Assembly (NCBI GenBank): GCA_963748095.1
Contig: CAVVIO010000022.1
Location: forward strand, 1 to 61,727
Length of the DNA: 61,727 nt
Origin: CAVVIO01 sp963748095
Lineage (GTDB): Bacteria; Bacteroidota; Bacteroidia; Bacteroidales; UBA10428
Direction: 5' to 3'
The translations under genes were made by a program, and so were the position numbers. Of the stretch, positions 6,812 through 15,890 are shown in pieces. Numbering within the stretch: position 1 is the stretch's first letter; every line of letters begins with the position of its first letter. Below the pieces are notes generated by a model that saw nothing but the letters and a program-made list of their open reading frames with translations, searched no databases and had not been told where the DNA came from.

Positions 6812-7754
6812 GTTAGTGGTTGTTCTTCATTTATTTAACCCTATTGCCATTTTATAGGCTAATGCAGCGTTGGGAAGCGGTGTCAGAGAATCTAATAAAA
6901 TATTGTAAGTCCCTTTTTCTGATAGTTCGTCAGCAACTTTTTTAATTAAAGCCAACGTAGCTTTCATCAAACTTGAACCCAGGCTTAAACGGGCAACACC
7001 TAAATCCTGCAGTTCACGAACAGACGGAGGTAATCCTGCCCCTATTGCAGGGTTTGAAAGAATATTAATCGGGGCATTAATTTCCTTAACCAGTGTTGAA
7101 ATCGTTTCTTTTTCCCATACAGGTTGCACAAATATGCAGTCTGCTCCTGCTTCCCGGTATTTATTGCCACGCCTTATCGATTCAGATAATTTCTCCCGTG
7201 TTGAGCCTGAAGAAGTATAAAATGAATCTGTTCTTGTATTAATTACTAAATGAAAGCCCAGAGAATCGGATAATGCACGAATAGCTGAAATTCTTTCACA
7301 AAATTCCATCTCGTCAATTAATTCCGGACTTAAGTCAATACTATCCTCGATGTTTATTCCAACAATTCCTGTTGCAATTATCTTTTTAACCGATTCAATT
7401 ATTTCATTCAAATTATTTCCATACCCGGCTTCTATATCCACAGTTACAGGAACCTGCACTGCATTTACGATCCCCCTTATAGCTTCAATCATTTCCGACA
7501 ATTGTATTACCTGGCAGTCAGGATAACCTAAAGAGGCAGCTATTCCCATACTTGTTGTTGCGATTGCTTTATAGCCACATGCTTCTATTAATTTAGAACT
7601 TCCAATGTCCCACGAGTTTAACAAAACCAAAATTTCTTTGTCTTGGTGAAATTTCAAGAACATTTCAGCTTTTTCTTTTTGAATACTTGAAACCATAATC
7701 TTGGTATTTTATTGTTATATATAAATATATCTATCTCATTGAATTGCCACTAAC
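6812..7754 (-). mobile_element. Integron-like cassette 4 (PEP-mutase/ICL family enzyme)
   Basis: The left end GTTAGTGGT-TG-TTC (6812-6825) pairs with the right end GAA-TT-GCCACTAAC (7741-7754) at 11 of 14 positions. The mismatches are the TG x TT pair plus the base next to it. The unit directly follows the conserved tail of repeat R3, just as cassette 5 does at 43797. Confidence 0.65.
6827..7696 (-). CDS. Isocitrate lyase/PEP mutase superfamily protein
   Basis: The protein has 289 residues with superfamily motifs in order: LLNSWDIGSSKL (about 26-37), ATTSMGIAASLGYPD, VDIEAGYGN (the DxxxGYGN-type loop), GINIEDS and INTRTDSF, then GADCIFVQP. This (beta/alpha)8 family cleaves or forms C-C or C-P bonds alpha to a carboxylate and uses a divalent metal. 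The sequence resembles the small 'isocitrate lyase/phosphoenolpyruvate mutase family' enzymes more than true isocitrate lyase, because I see no KKCGH motif; the substrate cannot be assigned. It is the sole gene of cassette-like unit 4, with 6 bases between its stop and the left box core. Confidence 0.85.
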   Translation of the reverse strand: MVSSIQKEKAEMFLKFHQDKEILVLLNSWDIGSSKLIEACGYKAIATTSMGIAASLGYPDCQVIQLSEMIEAIRGIVNAVQVPVTVDIEAGYGNNLNEIIESVKKIIATGIVGINIEDSIDLSPELIDEMEFCERISAIRALSDSLGFHLVINTRTDSFYTSSGSTREKLSESIRRGNKYREAGADCIFVQPVWEKETISTLVKEINAPINILSNPAIGAGLPPSVRELQDLGVARLSLGSSLMKATLALIKKVADELSEKGTYNILLDSLTPLPNAALAYKMAIGLNK

Positions 7755-8173
7755 ATTTGCATAATCCCAATCTATTGTAATTTTCAGTATTTCGGTTATT
7801 TTATTCATTATATTTAATTATCCGTTTGGTAAACGATTTTATCCTCAACTTTCGATTACCGTCCAAATGATAAATGTAAAAGATATTTTCTCAAAATGCA
7901 AATTTGTGGGTGGTGACAAAGTCACTAAGTAACAATGTGACAATGTTTCTTGCACGGGTGAAGGTGCCGGTTGGTTGGGAGGTGGTGTATTAATTGAGTC
8001 GCATGGCCGATCCGGATCTTTGGGGGAAGGTATCGACAGGATTGTAACAGAAAACAGAGCAGGATGAAGGATGATTTTCCTTATCTTTAAGGAAACTTTT
8101 TTATGATGGATATTTAATCAGAACATATGAATATACCGTTAGACGTATACCAAAACAATCATTATTAACGATC
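7755..8173. other. Gene-free stretch with degenerate repeat
   Basis: A degenerate R1 copy (TAAATGTAAAAGATATT, then AAAATGCAAATTTG) lies at 7871-7905. It is followed by AAGTAACAATGTGACAA (7927-7943) and TTTCTTGCACGGGTGAAGG. That order recurs at 46513-46632. No coding frame was seen. Confidence 0.6.
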
Positions 8174-8198
8174 ATGAGAAAAAAGTTCATAGCTGTTA

Positions 8199-8849
8199 TT
8201 GCTGAGCATTTCCTCACTGGCAGTTGCACAAACCACGGATTTTAAAAGTTATTGGATCATCAACTGGAATGTAACAAACCTGGCAGATGTGTTTACCTTT
8301 CCAACGCTTCAGTTTTCAGCTGAAAAAAGAATTTCTGATAAATTCAGCCTGAGTGCAGGAATCGGTTATCAGCTGTATGATATCCATGAAACCGACACGG
8401 TTTTTCTGAAACCCCGGGGATTTAAAACATACATTGAAGCCAGGTATTATATAATTGATAAGATCCCTTTTGATCTGCCGCATTATTTTGACGGCCTTTA
8501 CGTAGGGCTTCAGCCCTTTTTCCGGAAAAATCAATATTCCACGGGTATTTCCTTTTACAGCAGTCCCGATTCATTTCTTCGTAAGACCGATAATATTGGA
8601 GTAATAAAAAACGTTATGGGCATTAATGGTATCCTGGGCTGGCAGCTGCAAGTCAATGGCAGATTTTATGTCGATTTCTACGGCGGCATGGGATATATGT
8701 ACCGGAAGGTTAAAAACACTAACCGGCAATTTAACGAAGACAAAGGGGATTATTTACTGGGTTCGTTATTTCAAAGTTATGATCTGAGCAATACCAACTG
8801 GCATTCGGTAAGTTTTACTATTGGGTTTAAAGCCGGGGTCCGGTTATAA
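8199..8849 (+). CDS. Outer-membrane beta-barrel-like protein with disrupted signal peptide
   Basis: The frame encodes about 216 residues rich in alternating aromatic/polar strands (KFSLSAGIGYQLYDI, GRFYVDFYGGMGYMY, HSVSFTIGFKAGVRL), typical of small outer-membrane beta barrels. An ATG at 8174 (MRKKFIAVIA) looks like the start of a signal peptide, but it is in another frame and stops after 23 codons. The matching second half, LLSISSLAVAQ, is in the main frame. A one-base shift between about 8193 and 8205 would join them. Either the gene is a recent pseudogene, or the base is a sequencing error, or a weak TTG at 8199 is used. Confidence 0.6.
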   Translation: MLSISSLAVAQTTDFKSYWIINWNVTNLADVFTFPTLQFSAEKRISDKFSLSAGIGYQLYDIHETDTVFLKPRGFKTYIEARYYIIDKIPFDLPHYFDGLYVGLQPFFRKNQYSTGISFYSSPDSFLRKTDNIGVIKNVMGINGILGWQLQVNGRFYVDFYGGMGYMYRKVKNTNRQFNEDKGDYLLGSLFQSYDLSNTNWHSVSFTIGFKAGVRL

Positions 8850-9008
8850 AATACCACGTATCCTGGCAGTGCAATTTTAAGTGTCATTAATGGCCTGTCG
8901 CAAGTAAAAAGTTATTCATTTACATCTCTTTTTCACTATCCGGTTTTGAAAATCCGTGCAGAAGTTTTAAATTCATCCGGTAAACGATCACATCCTAAAC
9001 TTAAAGCC
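8850..9008. other. Short gene-free stretch
   Basis: No gene or clear signal was seen between the beta-barrel gene and the Tat-protein remnant. Confidence 0.4.
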
Positions 9009-9116
9009 ATGGACTTCAACCGGAGAAATTTTTTAAAGACCACCACCGGATGGGGAATGGCACATGCTGAATATGCACTGAAAAAGGTGAAACCTGTTAA
9101 AACTACTTTCGGATAA
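9009..9116 (+). pseudogene. Remnant of a Tat-exported protein (signal region only)
   Basis: A 35-codon frame starts MDFNRRNFLKTTTGWG, a textbook twin-arginine signal of the kind found on Bacteroidetes Gfo/Idh/MocA oxidoreductases and related secreted enzymes. The hydrophobic core is then lost and the frame runs through unrelated lysine-rich codons to TAA. The rest of the gene is missing, so this looks like a deletion scar in front of the GH92 gene. Confidence 0.6.
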
Positions 9117-9160
9117 AATCTGCTACCACTCATTTGATAAATGAAAAAAATAAAACAACG

Positions 9161-11422
9161 ATGAGAACAACCCTTCAACTCAAACAAAGATATGCCAACA
9201 TTTCCCGGGAATTGTTGTACCCGGTTGCAGGCATTTTCCTGCTTTTATTTACCGCCTCGTGTGCACAGCAGCATACTAAATACAACGGATCAGGTCCGGC
9301 GGCCCTGGTAAATGTTTTCATCGGCACCACGCAGGGGGGCAACACCTCTCCCGCCGCTCATGCCCCCTTTGGCATGATATCTTTCGGTCCCGTTAATCTT
9401 TTTAATGCAACAGACAGTTACAATACAGTTTCAGGCTATGATTACCCTAAGGATTCGATCGCCTGTTTTGCCCTTACACATGTAAGCGGCTGGGGTTGCA
9501 ACGGAGCGCTTGATATACCCTTTATGCCGGTTACCGGAAAAATGAATGTGAGTCCCGTGTACAACCCGTCTGTATATGCATCCGGATTTTCGCACCGGCA
9601 CGAAAAAGCGGGTCCCGGCTATTACGAAGTATTTCTTTCCGGTTCCCGGATAAATGTAAAGGCAGCCGTATCGGAACGCGCAGCAGTCGTCAGTTTTGAG
9701 TATCCCGATACCACGGAAGAAAACCTGGTATTCATGCCTACTAATTGCGCGAACGGCATAACAGGTGCCGGAATATCTGTCGATGCGCAACATAACCGCA
9801 TTACAGGATATGCCACGACAGGTGGCTTCTGTACCCGTAATCCCAGGGTACAGGACTATACCGTTTACTTTGCAGCCGAATTCAATAAAAAAATAAAAAG
9901 TTCCGGAGGCTGGAACGGAACGAAACTCCTGGTAAATCAAACATCTTTTTCGGGCGACTCCATCGCGGGTTACCTTACATTTGATGCTTCCGATCCCGGG
10001 CCCCTGGTGATGAAAACTGCCATTTCGTTTGTAAGTATCGGAAATGCTCAGCTGAATCTCCGGAAAGAGACAGAAAATAAAAATATTGAACAACTGAAAG
10101 CCGAAACAACGGAAAAATGGAATGCCGGACTTTCGAAAATGAAAGTGGAAACGGCTGACAGCAATATGAAAGCCAAGTTGTATACCGCTTTGTATCACAA
10201 CATGCTGCACCCAAATATTTTCGACGATGTGAACGGTGAATACAGGGGATTTAACGATTTCGTCTATGTGATCAAAAAAGGCAGGCATAAATATGTCAAC
10301 TTTTCCAACTGGGACACATACCGCAGCACTGCACAGCTGCAGGGCCTGCTATTTCCGAAGGAAGCATCGGACATGATACATTCCCTGTACCTGGATGCCA
10401 GGGAGGGTTGTCCCTCCGGCATCCCCATCTGGGGATATTTTAACAATGAAACCTGGGTAATGAACGGTTACAGCGGATTACCACTGATTGCCAACCTCTA
10501 TGCATTCGGTGGCAGAAATATTGCTTTGAAGAAGGTGAAAGACAAAATGGTATGGGCAGCGGATCATAAATACGGCCGTGGTGATGAATATATTAAATAC
10601 GGCTATGTACCCGATTATGACGGCCCCTATAATTACAGTGTTTCCATGACTTTAGAATATGCCACAGATGATTATGCCGTATCACAGATGTGTAAATTTG
10701 CCGGTGATTCGGCGAACTATCACCGCTTTTTAAAACGTTCAAATGGCGTATTCCAATTATTTAACGACAAGACAGGCTATCTGCAACGAAAAACAAGCCA
10801 CGGCAAATGGGTTACCCCTTTTGACAGTTCATCCGATGCGGGCTTTAACGAAGGTAATGCTGCCCAGTACACCTGGGATATCCCACACAACATACCTGAA
10901 TTGATAAGGCGCATGGGAGGAAACAGGAAAACAGTGGAAAAACTGGATTACTTTACTTCCAGGATCCTCACCAAAGGTTGGAATGTAACCGTACCCTTTT
11001 ACTGGCCCTCTAACCAGCCCAGTTTCCTGGCGCCAGTAATTTACAATTATGCCGGGGCACCGGAAAAAGCACAGGCGCTGATCCGTAAATCGGTTACATC
11101 CATATTCAGGAACAGTCCCGATGGATTGCCGGGGAATGATGACCTGGGAGCCACATCGGCTATGTTTCTGTTCCAGGCAGCAGGGATATATCCCGTTGTA
11201 CCTGGAAAACCAGAGGTTACGATTACCGGAACAACCTTGAACAAAATAGAATTCCTTTTAGACAATGGATCAAAAATTACTATTGATACCAAAAGAGATA
11301 ATCCGGAAAATGAGGTGATTAAAACCATAAAGATCAACGGTCAGGTAAGTAATTCTTATTTTGTCAGCCTGGAAGACGTAATCACTAAGAGATCGGAGCT
11401 GCATATAGAATTGGATTATTGA
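9161..11422 (+). CDS. GH92 family alpha-mannosidase-like lipoprotein
   Basis: This 753-residue protein has an SPII signal (lipobox FTASC, Cys34) and full-length GH92 architecture: an N-terminal beta-sandwich opening with FIGTTQGGNTSPAAHAPFGM, then an (alpha/alpha)6 domain. GH92 signatures visible include HVSGWGCNGALDIPF, NMLHPN, FSNWDTYRS, YVPDYDG, GFNEGNAAQYTWDIPHN and GNDDLGATSAMFLFQAAG. GH92 enzymes are Ca-dependent exo-alpha-mannosidases acting with inversion, usually on N-glycan or mannan linkages; the linkage here is unknown. I use the ATG at 9161. No SusC/D pair is adjacent. Its local GC looks higher than that of the neighbouring accessory genes. Confidence 0.95.
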   Translation: MRTTLQLKQRYANISRELLYPVAGIFLLLFTASCAQQHTKYNGSGPAALVNVFIGTTQGGNTSPAAHAPFGMISFGPVNLFNATDSYNTVSGYDYPKDSIACFALTHVSGWGCNGALDIPFMPVTGKMNVSPVYNPSVYASGFSHRHEKAGPGYYEVFLSGSRINVKAAVSERAAVVSFEYPDTTEENLVFMPTNCANGITGAGISVDAQHNRITGYATTGGFCTRNPRVQDYTVYFAAEFNKKIKSSGGWNGTKLLVNQTSFSGDSIAGYLTFDASDPGPLVMKTAISFVSIGNAQLNLRKETENKNIEQLKAETTEKWNAGLSKMKVETADSNMKAKLYTALYHNMLHPNIFDDVNGEYRGFNDFVYVIKKGRHKYVNFSNWDTYRSTAQLQGLLFPKEASDMIHSLYLDAREGCPSGIPIWGYFNNETWVMNGYSGLPLIANLYAFGGRNIALKKVKDKMVWAADHKYGRGDEYIKYGYVPDYDGPYNYSVSMTLEYATDDYAVSQMCKFAGDSANYHRFLKRSNGVFQLFNDKTGYLQRKTSHGKWVTPFDSSSDAGFNEGNAAQYTWDIPHNIPELIRRMGGNRKTVEKLDYFTSRILTKGWNVTVPFYWPSNQPSFLAPVIYNYAGAPEKAQALIRKSVTSIFRNSPDGLPGNDDLGATSAMFLFQAAGIYPVVPGKPEVTITGTTLNKIEFLLDNGSKITIDTKRDNPENEVIKTIKINGQVSNSYFVSLEDVITKRSELHIELDY

Positions 11423-11448
11423 ACAATTGTTCTTGATGCCGATTTGCT

Positions 11449-11490
11449 GCAGATTTGTTTTTTACAGAAATAACTTTTACATTTAAACCG
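11449..11490 (+). promoter_or_regulatory. Promoter of the OmpA/SprF/T9SS-cargo operon (shared sequence, copy 1)
   Basis: TTTG (11454-11457), 20 bases, TACATTTA (11478-11485) closely matches TTTG-N19/20-TAnnTTTG. The whole block around it, from GCAGATTTG to ACATTTAA, is repeated almost exactly at 15847-15884 in front of the M1 peptidase. Confidence 0.65.
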
Positions 11491-11652
11491 CATTCTGACA
11501 ATTGAAAGTTTGTGAAAAATAATGTAGTCAATACATGATCAGGTCGTTACGATAATAAAAAATTGTGATATGATTGACATAAAAACTCCTGAAAATCCAG
11601 AATTTTCTTCATGTATGTTTGGTTGCATTACTATTTAATTCTTAGCAGGGAT

Positions 11653-12819
11653 ATGATTAATAGAGAAAGAAAGCTGATAGTATATTTATATTTTATATTA
11701 ATAGGGCTCCTGTTACCTGATCAATTGACTTTTTCTCAAAACCTGGTTCCAAACCCTTCATTTGAAGTACCGATAAATTTTGACTCTGAAAACCAGTTGA
11801 ATTGGCATAAGCTGCAGGGTAGCGATACCCCCGATTATTTTAATTTCAGTGGCAAAAGTTCCTCTGAAACTATTTTCGCTAAATACACCGGAGGTGCTGA
11901 TCCCAAAACAGGTGATGGATTTATCGGCCTGTTCTGTTACCGGGTAAACCCGCAGAGAGGCATAAGGAACGTCAGGGAGTTTGTAGAAACTGAGCTTCTC
12001 AAACCACTTGAAAAAGACAGCCTTTATAAAATAGAATTATCATTGTTACTCGACGGGGAATCAAATATTGCCATAAAAAACTTTGGAGTAATGTTTTCCG
12101 GTGTTACTATGCAAAGCAATAAAGATCTGAAGCTTTTTAAATTAAAACCGCAAATAGAGTTCAATTCTTCTTATTTGATAAATACACATAACTGGATTAC
12201 TTTACAATCCTTTTATAAATCCACCGGAAATGAAAAATATATCATCCTGGGTAATTTCAGATCCGATAAAAATACAGTGTATAAAAAAATAGTTCCTGAG
12301 AATCAAAAAGGAAAAAAGGAAAAATGGGATTTATCCAGGACAGAAAAAGCATCCTATTATTATATTGATGATGTTTCTGTTGAAAAAGTAAGCATCAGAA
12401 ATGAAATTCCGGATTCAGATCAGGTTCAAAGAACCGAAGTTCCGGATACGTTTAATATTAATAAAATCGAAGTAGATTCAGCAATAATCTTAAATAACGT
12501 TTTCTTTAACTTTGATAAATATGATCTTCTTCCTGAATCCTATAAAGAACTGGATAAATTATATTATTTAATGAAGACTAATCCTTCAATAAAGATAAGG
12601 ATTGAAGGACATACCGACAATATCGGAGGTTATCAGTATAATCTGGAATTATCATTAAGGAGGGTGGAATCCGTTGCACGGTATCTTATCAGTAAAGGGA
12701 TCAGTGAACAAAGAATTGAAACTGCCGGATATGCCTTTAATTATCCGATAGCATCAAATGAAACAGAAGAAGGCAGGAAAATGAACAGAAGAGTTGTATT
12801 CAAAATAATTGAAAAATAA
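11653..12819 (+). CDS. OmpA-family protein with N-terminal beta-sandwich region
   Basis: This 388-residue secreted protein has a signal peptide ending near LTFSQ, an N-terminal beta-rich region opening with NLVPNPSFE (a CBM-like phrase), and a C-terminal OmpA domain from about residue 280. The OmpA peptidoglycan-binding core is visible: FNFDKYDLLPES, IRIEGHTDN, NLELSLRRVESV and MNRRVVF. It should anchor an outer-membrane complex to peptidoglycan. It is the first gene of a trio with a PorP/SprF protein (7 bases downstream) and a T9SS cargo gene. GGG bases just before ATG 11653 act as a weak ribosome-binding site; the frame could begin at 11611, but that would spoil the signal peptide. Confidence 0.85.
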   Translation: MINRERKLIVYLYFILIGLLLPDQLTFSQNLVPNPSFEVPINFDSENQLNWHKLQGSDTPDYFNFSGKSSSETIFAKYTGGADPKTGDGFIGLFCYRVNPQRGIRNVREFVETELLKPLEKDSLYKIELSLLLDGESNIAIKNFGVMFSGVTMQSNKDLKLFKLKPQIEFNSSYLINTHNWITLQSFYKSTGNEKYIILGNFRSDKNTVYKKIVPENQKGKKEKWDLSRTEKASYYYIDDVSVEKVSIRNEIPDSDQVQRTEVPDTFNINKIEVDSAIILNNVFFNFDKYDLLPESYKELDKLYYLMKTNPSIKIRIEGHTDNIGGYQYNLELSLRRVESVARYLISKGISEQRIETAGYAFNYPIASNETEEGRKMNRRVVFKIIEK

Positions 12820-12826
12820 TAGTCAG

Positions 12827-13753
12827 ATGGCTCAGCTCCAAAAATATTTACTTACCATTATTTTAATAATAGCAAGTAACAGTAGCTTTTCGCAGGAATA
12901 CTCACTTTACAGAAATTACTATGTTAATCCATTTATTATAAATCCTGCTATAACCGGAACAGAACTATATACAACTGCTGATCTGTCTGTAAAACAACAG
13001 TGGCTTGGATTTTCTGATGCCCCGGTTACCTATCAGGCTTCGGGAAGCTTCAGATTTGGGAAATATGACTTTTACGATCCCAAAGGTTTTTTAAATAAAG
13101 GACCTATGAATTTAACCGATCATATTGGAATTGGAGCTGCCGTCTATAAAGATATTAACGGGCCATCTGCACTGTCAGGTGGAATGATAACATATGCTTA
13201 TCATTTTCCGGTAAGCAATGAAGTAAATTTATCTTTTGGCATGGCGACAATTGGGTCATATTACACATTTAACAGCTCGTTACTGAAACCCAATCAACCT
13301 GGTGATTACTATTTATTGGATGGAAACAATAATAAATTTATATTGAATTTCAGCCTTGGAGGTTATTTATATTGTAACCGTTATTTTATTGGTGTTTCTG
13401 CCAATAAAATACTAAGCGATATGGCTCAGGTTAACGGGTATAAAAGCATGGATCCAAGTTATTTTTTTATCGGTGGTTATAAGTTTATGACAGAAAATAA
13501 TTCATTCAATTTTGAACCTTCAATAGCAATAAAGAAAGTAAAAACAGAAAATATCTCGGCTGACATTAATGCCAGACTCTATATTAAACATTTTAACTGG
13601 ATCGCCGTTTCCTACGGAACTTCCGGCAGCATGAATTTCAGGTTCGGTTTAAGATTGTATAAGATGCTTTATGCGGGTTATAATTATGAATATTCCGTAA
13701 GTAAAATTGCATCCTATAATTATGGTTCTCACGAAATACATCTTGGGTATTAA
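12827..13753 (+). CDS. PorP/SprF family type IX secretion membrane protein
   Basis: This 308-residue outer-membrane barrel has a cleavable signal ending near SSFSQ, followed by the family hallmark QEYSLYRNYYVNPFIINPA. The rest is repeated amphipathic strands ending in an aromatic C-terminus (EIHLGY). In gliding Bacteroidetes, SprF-type proteins sit beside, and are needed for secretion or anchoring of, T9SS cargo with type B C-terminal domains; the next gene encodes such a cargo. The ATG at 12827 lies 7 bases after the OmpA gene, and the longer frame from a TTG at 12809 would overlap it. Confidence 0.9.
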   Translation: MAQLQKYLLTIILIIASNSSFSQEYSLYRNYYVNPFIINPAITGTELYTTADLSVKQQWLGFSDAPVTYQASGSFRFGKYDFYDPKGFLNKGPMNLTDHIGIGAAVYKDINGPSALSGGMITYAYHFPVSNEVNLSFGMATIGSYYTFNSSLLKPNQPGDYYLLDGNNNKFILNFSLGGYLYCNRYFIGVSANKILSDMAQVNGYKSMDPSYFFIGGYKFMTENNSFNFEPSIAIKKVKTENISADINARLYIKHFNWIAVSYGTSGSMNFRFGLRLYKMLYAGYNYEYSVSKIASYNYGSHEIHLGY

Positions 13754-13818
13754 CCTGGGCTTAAGAGGTGTGGAAGGAGTTCGTGAGTCTACAGATCAAT
13801 AAAGCAAAATGTTATAAC

Positions 13819-15594
13819 ATGAATGTAAAATTTGTTTTTTTATACCTGTTTGTTTTTTCGGCATTTCATTTTAATCTAAATGCTCAAATACCCACAAACG
13901 GACTTGTGGCTTTTTATCCGTTTAACGGAAATGCGAATGATGAAAGCGGAAACGGGTATAATGGAACTGTTCACGGTGCCACATTAACAACTGACAGATG
14001 TAATGTGGAAAACAGAGCATATGAGTTTAATGGTACAAACGATTATATTGAGTTATATGACAATTTTAACGATATTAAAATACCTTTTACGTTCTCTTGT
14101 TATTATTTAGCAAATAATGATGATGCTATGTTAATTTTTGGATCGGATCTTAATGAATCTACCATTGGTAATTATTATGGATTCTGGTTATCAAAAAACA
14201 AGGGAAATACAATAAATTTTGGATATGGAGACGGGCGGGCTCTTGGGTCAGATTATCGTAGAAGTTGTACAAGCCTTAACCCAATACCAATAAACGATTG
14301 GATTAATGTAACAGTTACCGTGAATGGCCCTACTGATATGAAAATGTATATTAATGGACAGGAAATTGAAACCTGGTTATCAGGAACAGGGTTAGCTATG
14401 GCACACAACAATTTGACTGCAAAAATCGGATATAGCTTTTTAACCCAGGCATTACATTTTAACGGTAAGATTGACGAAATAAGAATATATAACAGGGTAT
14501 TAAATCCGACTGAAGTATTAAGTCTTTACTATTATAACTGTCAGATTTCTGATATTTACGGTGAGAATCAAGTGTGTCAGGGACAAAAAAATGTACATTA
14601 TTCAATTAACTCAATAAGCAATGTGAATTACACCTGGAGTTACTCAGGTACAGGAGTCACCATCACGGGTAATTCCGAAAATGTCAGCCTGGATTTTGCC
14701 GATAACAGTACCAGCGGTGTTTTATCAGTTACAGTAGCAGGAAATGATATTTCAACCCAAACATCCGAATTACCCATAACTGTAAATACCTTACCTGGTG
14801 ATGCAGGACAGATAGATGGAGAACAGGTTATTTGCAGAGGTTACGAATCGAATTATGTGATTCCCGTTATTAAAGATGCAACAAATTATACCTGGGAATA
14901 TAGTGGAACAGGTGCAATGATAAATAGTAATTCGAATACGGCTTCAGTATATTTTTCGGATAATGCTACAAATGGCAATTTAGTGGTGAACGGAATTAAC
15001 AGTTGTGGCAGTGGAAAAAAATCCCCGGAACTACCTATAACACTAAATCCTTTACCAGATGATGCAGGTCAGATTGATGGTGAACAGGTTGTTTGCAGGG
15101 GATATGAATCGAATTATGCGGTTCCTGCTATTGAAAATGCAACGAATTATACCTGGGAGTATAGCGGATCAGGTGTAATGATAAACAGTAATTCGACTAC
15201 GGCTTCAATATATTTTTCAGATAATGCTACAAATGGCAATTTAATTGTGAACGGTATTAACAGTTGTGGCAGTGGAAAAAAATCCCCGGAACTACCCATC
15301 ACCGTAAATACATGTAATAATGAACCCCCACAACAATTAAATATACCAAATGCTTTCTCTCCGAATAGAGATGGGATAAATGATTTCTTTGTCATCGATG
15401 GATTACCTGAAAATTCGCACTTAATCATCTTTAACCGGAAAGGAAAAACATTGTATGAATCCGAGAATTACAGAAATGATTGGGATGGGAAAGATCAGGA
15501 TGGTAATGTCCTGGAAACCGGCACATATTGGTATGTTTTAAAATTGGGTGGAATTCCGAATAATTTAACGGGGTTTATATATTTGAAGAAATGA
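13819..15594 (+). CDS. T9SS cargo: LamG + PKD-like repeats + type B sorting domain
   Basis: This 591-residue secreted protein has a signal peptide (to about 22), then a LamG/concanavalin-like domain (about 24-240) opening with GLVAFYPFNGNANDESGNG. Three PKD/Ig-like modules follow (about 241-324, 325-411, 412-500). A gliding-motility-associated C-terminal domain begins at about 508 (NIPNAFSPNRDGINDFF) and includes NDWDGKDQDG and GTYWYVL. This type B domain directs export through the type IX system. Modules two and three are near copies at the DNA level (14791-15051 and 15052-15312, 261 bases each), a recent duplication. Its neighbours provide the matching OmpA and SprF-like partners. The ligand is unknown; an adhesin is likely. 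Confidence 0.9.
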   Translation: MNVKFVFLYLFVFSAFHFNLNAQIPTNGLVAFYPFNGNANDESGNGYNGTVHGATLTTDRCNVENRAYEFNGTNDYIELYDNFNDIKIPFTFSCYYLANNDDAMLIFGSDLNESTIGNYYGFWLSKNKGNTINFGYGDGRALGSDYRRSCTSLNPIPINDWINVTVTVNGPTDMKMYINGQEIETWLSGTGLAMAHNNLTAKIGYSFLTQALHFNGKIDEIRIYNRVLNPTEVLSLYYYNCQISDIYGENQVCQGQKNVHYSINSISNVNYTWSYSGTGVTITGNSENVSLDFADNSTSGVLSVTVAGNDISTQTSELPITVNTLPGDAGQIDGEQVICRGYESNYVIPVIKDATNYTWEYSGTGAMINSNSNTASVYFSDNATNGNLVVNGINSCGSGKKSPELPITLNPLPDDAGQIDGEQVVCRGYESNYAVPAIENATNYTWEYSGSGVMINSNSTTASIYFSDNATNGNLIVNGINSCGSGKKSPELPITVNTCNNEPPQQLNIPNAFSPNRDGINDFFVIDGLPENSHLIIFNRKGKTLYESENYRNDWDGKDQDGNVLETGTYWYVLKLGGIPNNLTGFIYLKK

Positions 15595-15689
15595 GATCTT
15601 ATATATTGTCGGAGTATAACAAGTGTTTCACTTAACAACATTCCTACTTATAATAAGTCATTAGCCTTCCATTCCAATAATTTTTTTCT

Positions 15690-15714
15690 TTACAGCCAAC
15701 TTCGTTGGTTTTTA
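15690..15714 (+). terminator. Terminator of the OmpA/SprF/T9SS-cargo operon
   Basis: A short stem CCAAC-TTC-GTTGG (15696-15708) is followed by a run of five to six T. It lies about 100 bases after the cargo stop. The stem is short, so termination strength is uncertain. Confidence 0.55.
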
Positions 15715-15846
15715 TAAAATTGAAAATATAGTTAGTTGGTTTTCAGAATAATAATTATAACAATGAAAAAGCCTCATCCTGGTGCAGGTATACTTAATAC
15801 TATTAATTCAAACGCCATCTTTCCGTTATCTTTTTTTGCCTTTGTA

Positions 15847-15890
15847 GCAGATTTGTTTTTTACAGAAATAACTTTTACATTTAACCCGTA
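15847..15890 (+). promoter_or_regulatory. Promoter of the M1 peptidase/TPR operon (shared sequence, copy 2)
   Basis: TTTG (15852-15855), 20 bases, TACATTTA (15876-15883). The block from GCAGATTTG through ACATTTAA repeats the sequence at 11449-11486, and similarity continues weakly into GGCAATTGAAA. Confidence 0.65.

Noticed and set aside
9431..10288. Long minus-strand frame of 285 codons inside the GH92 gene
   Set aside because: It is antisense to a clearly conserved enzyme, has no recognisable domain, and reflects codon bias of the sense strand.
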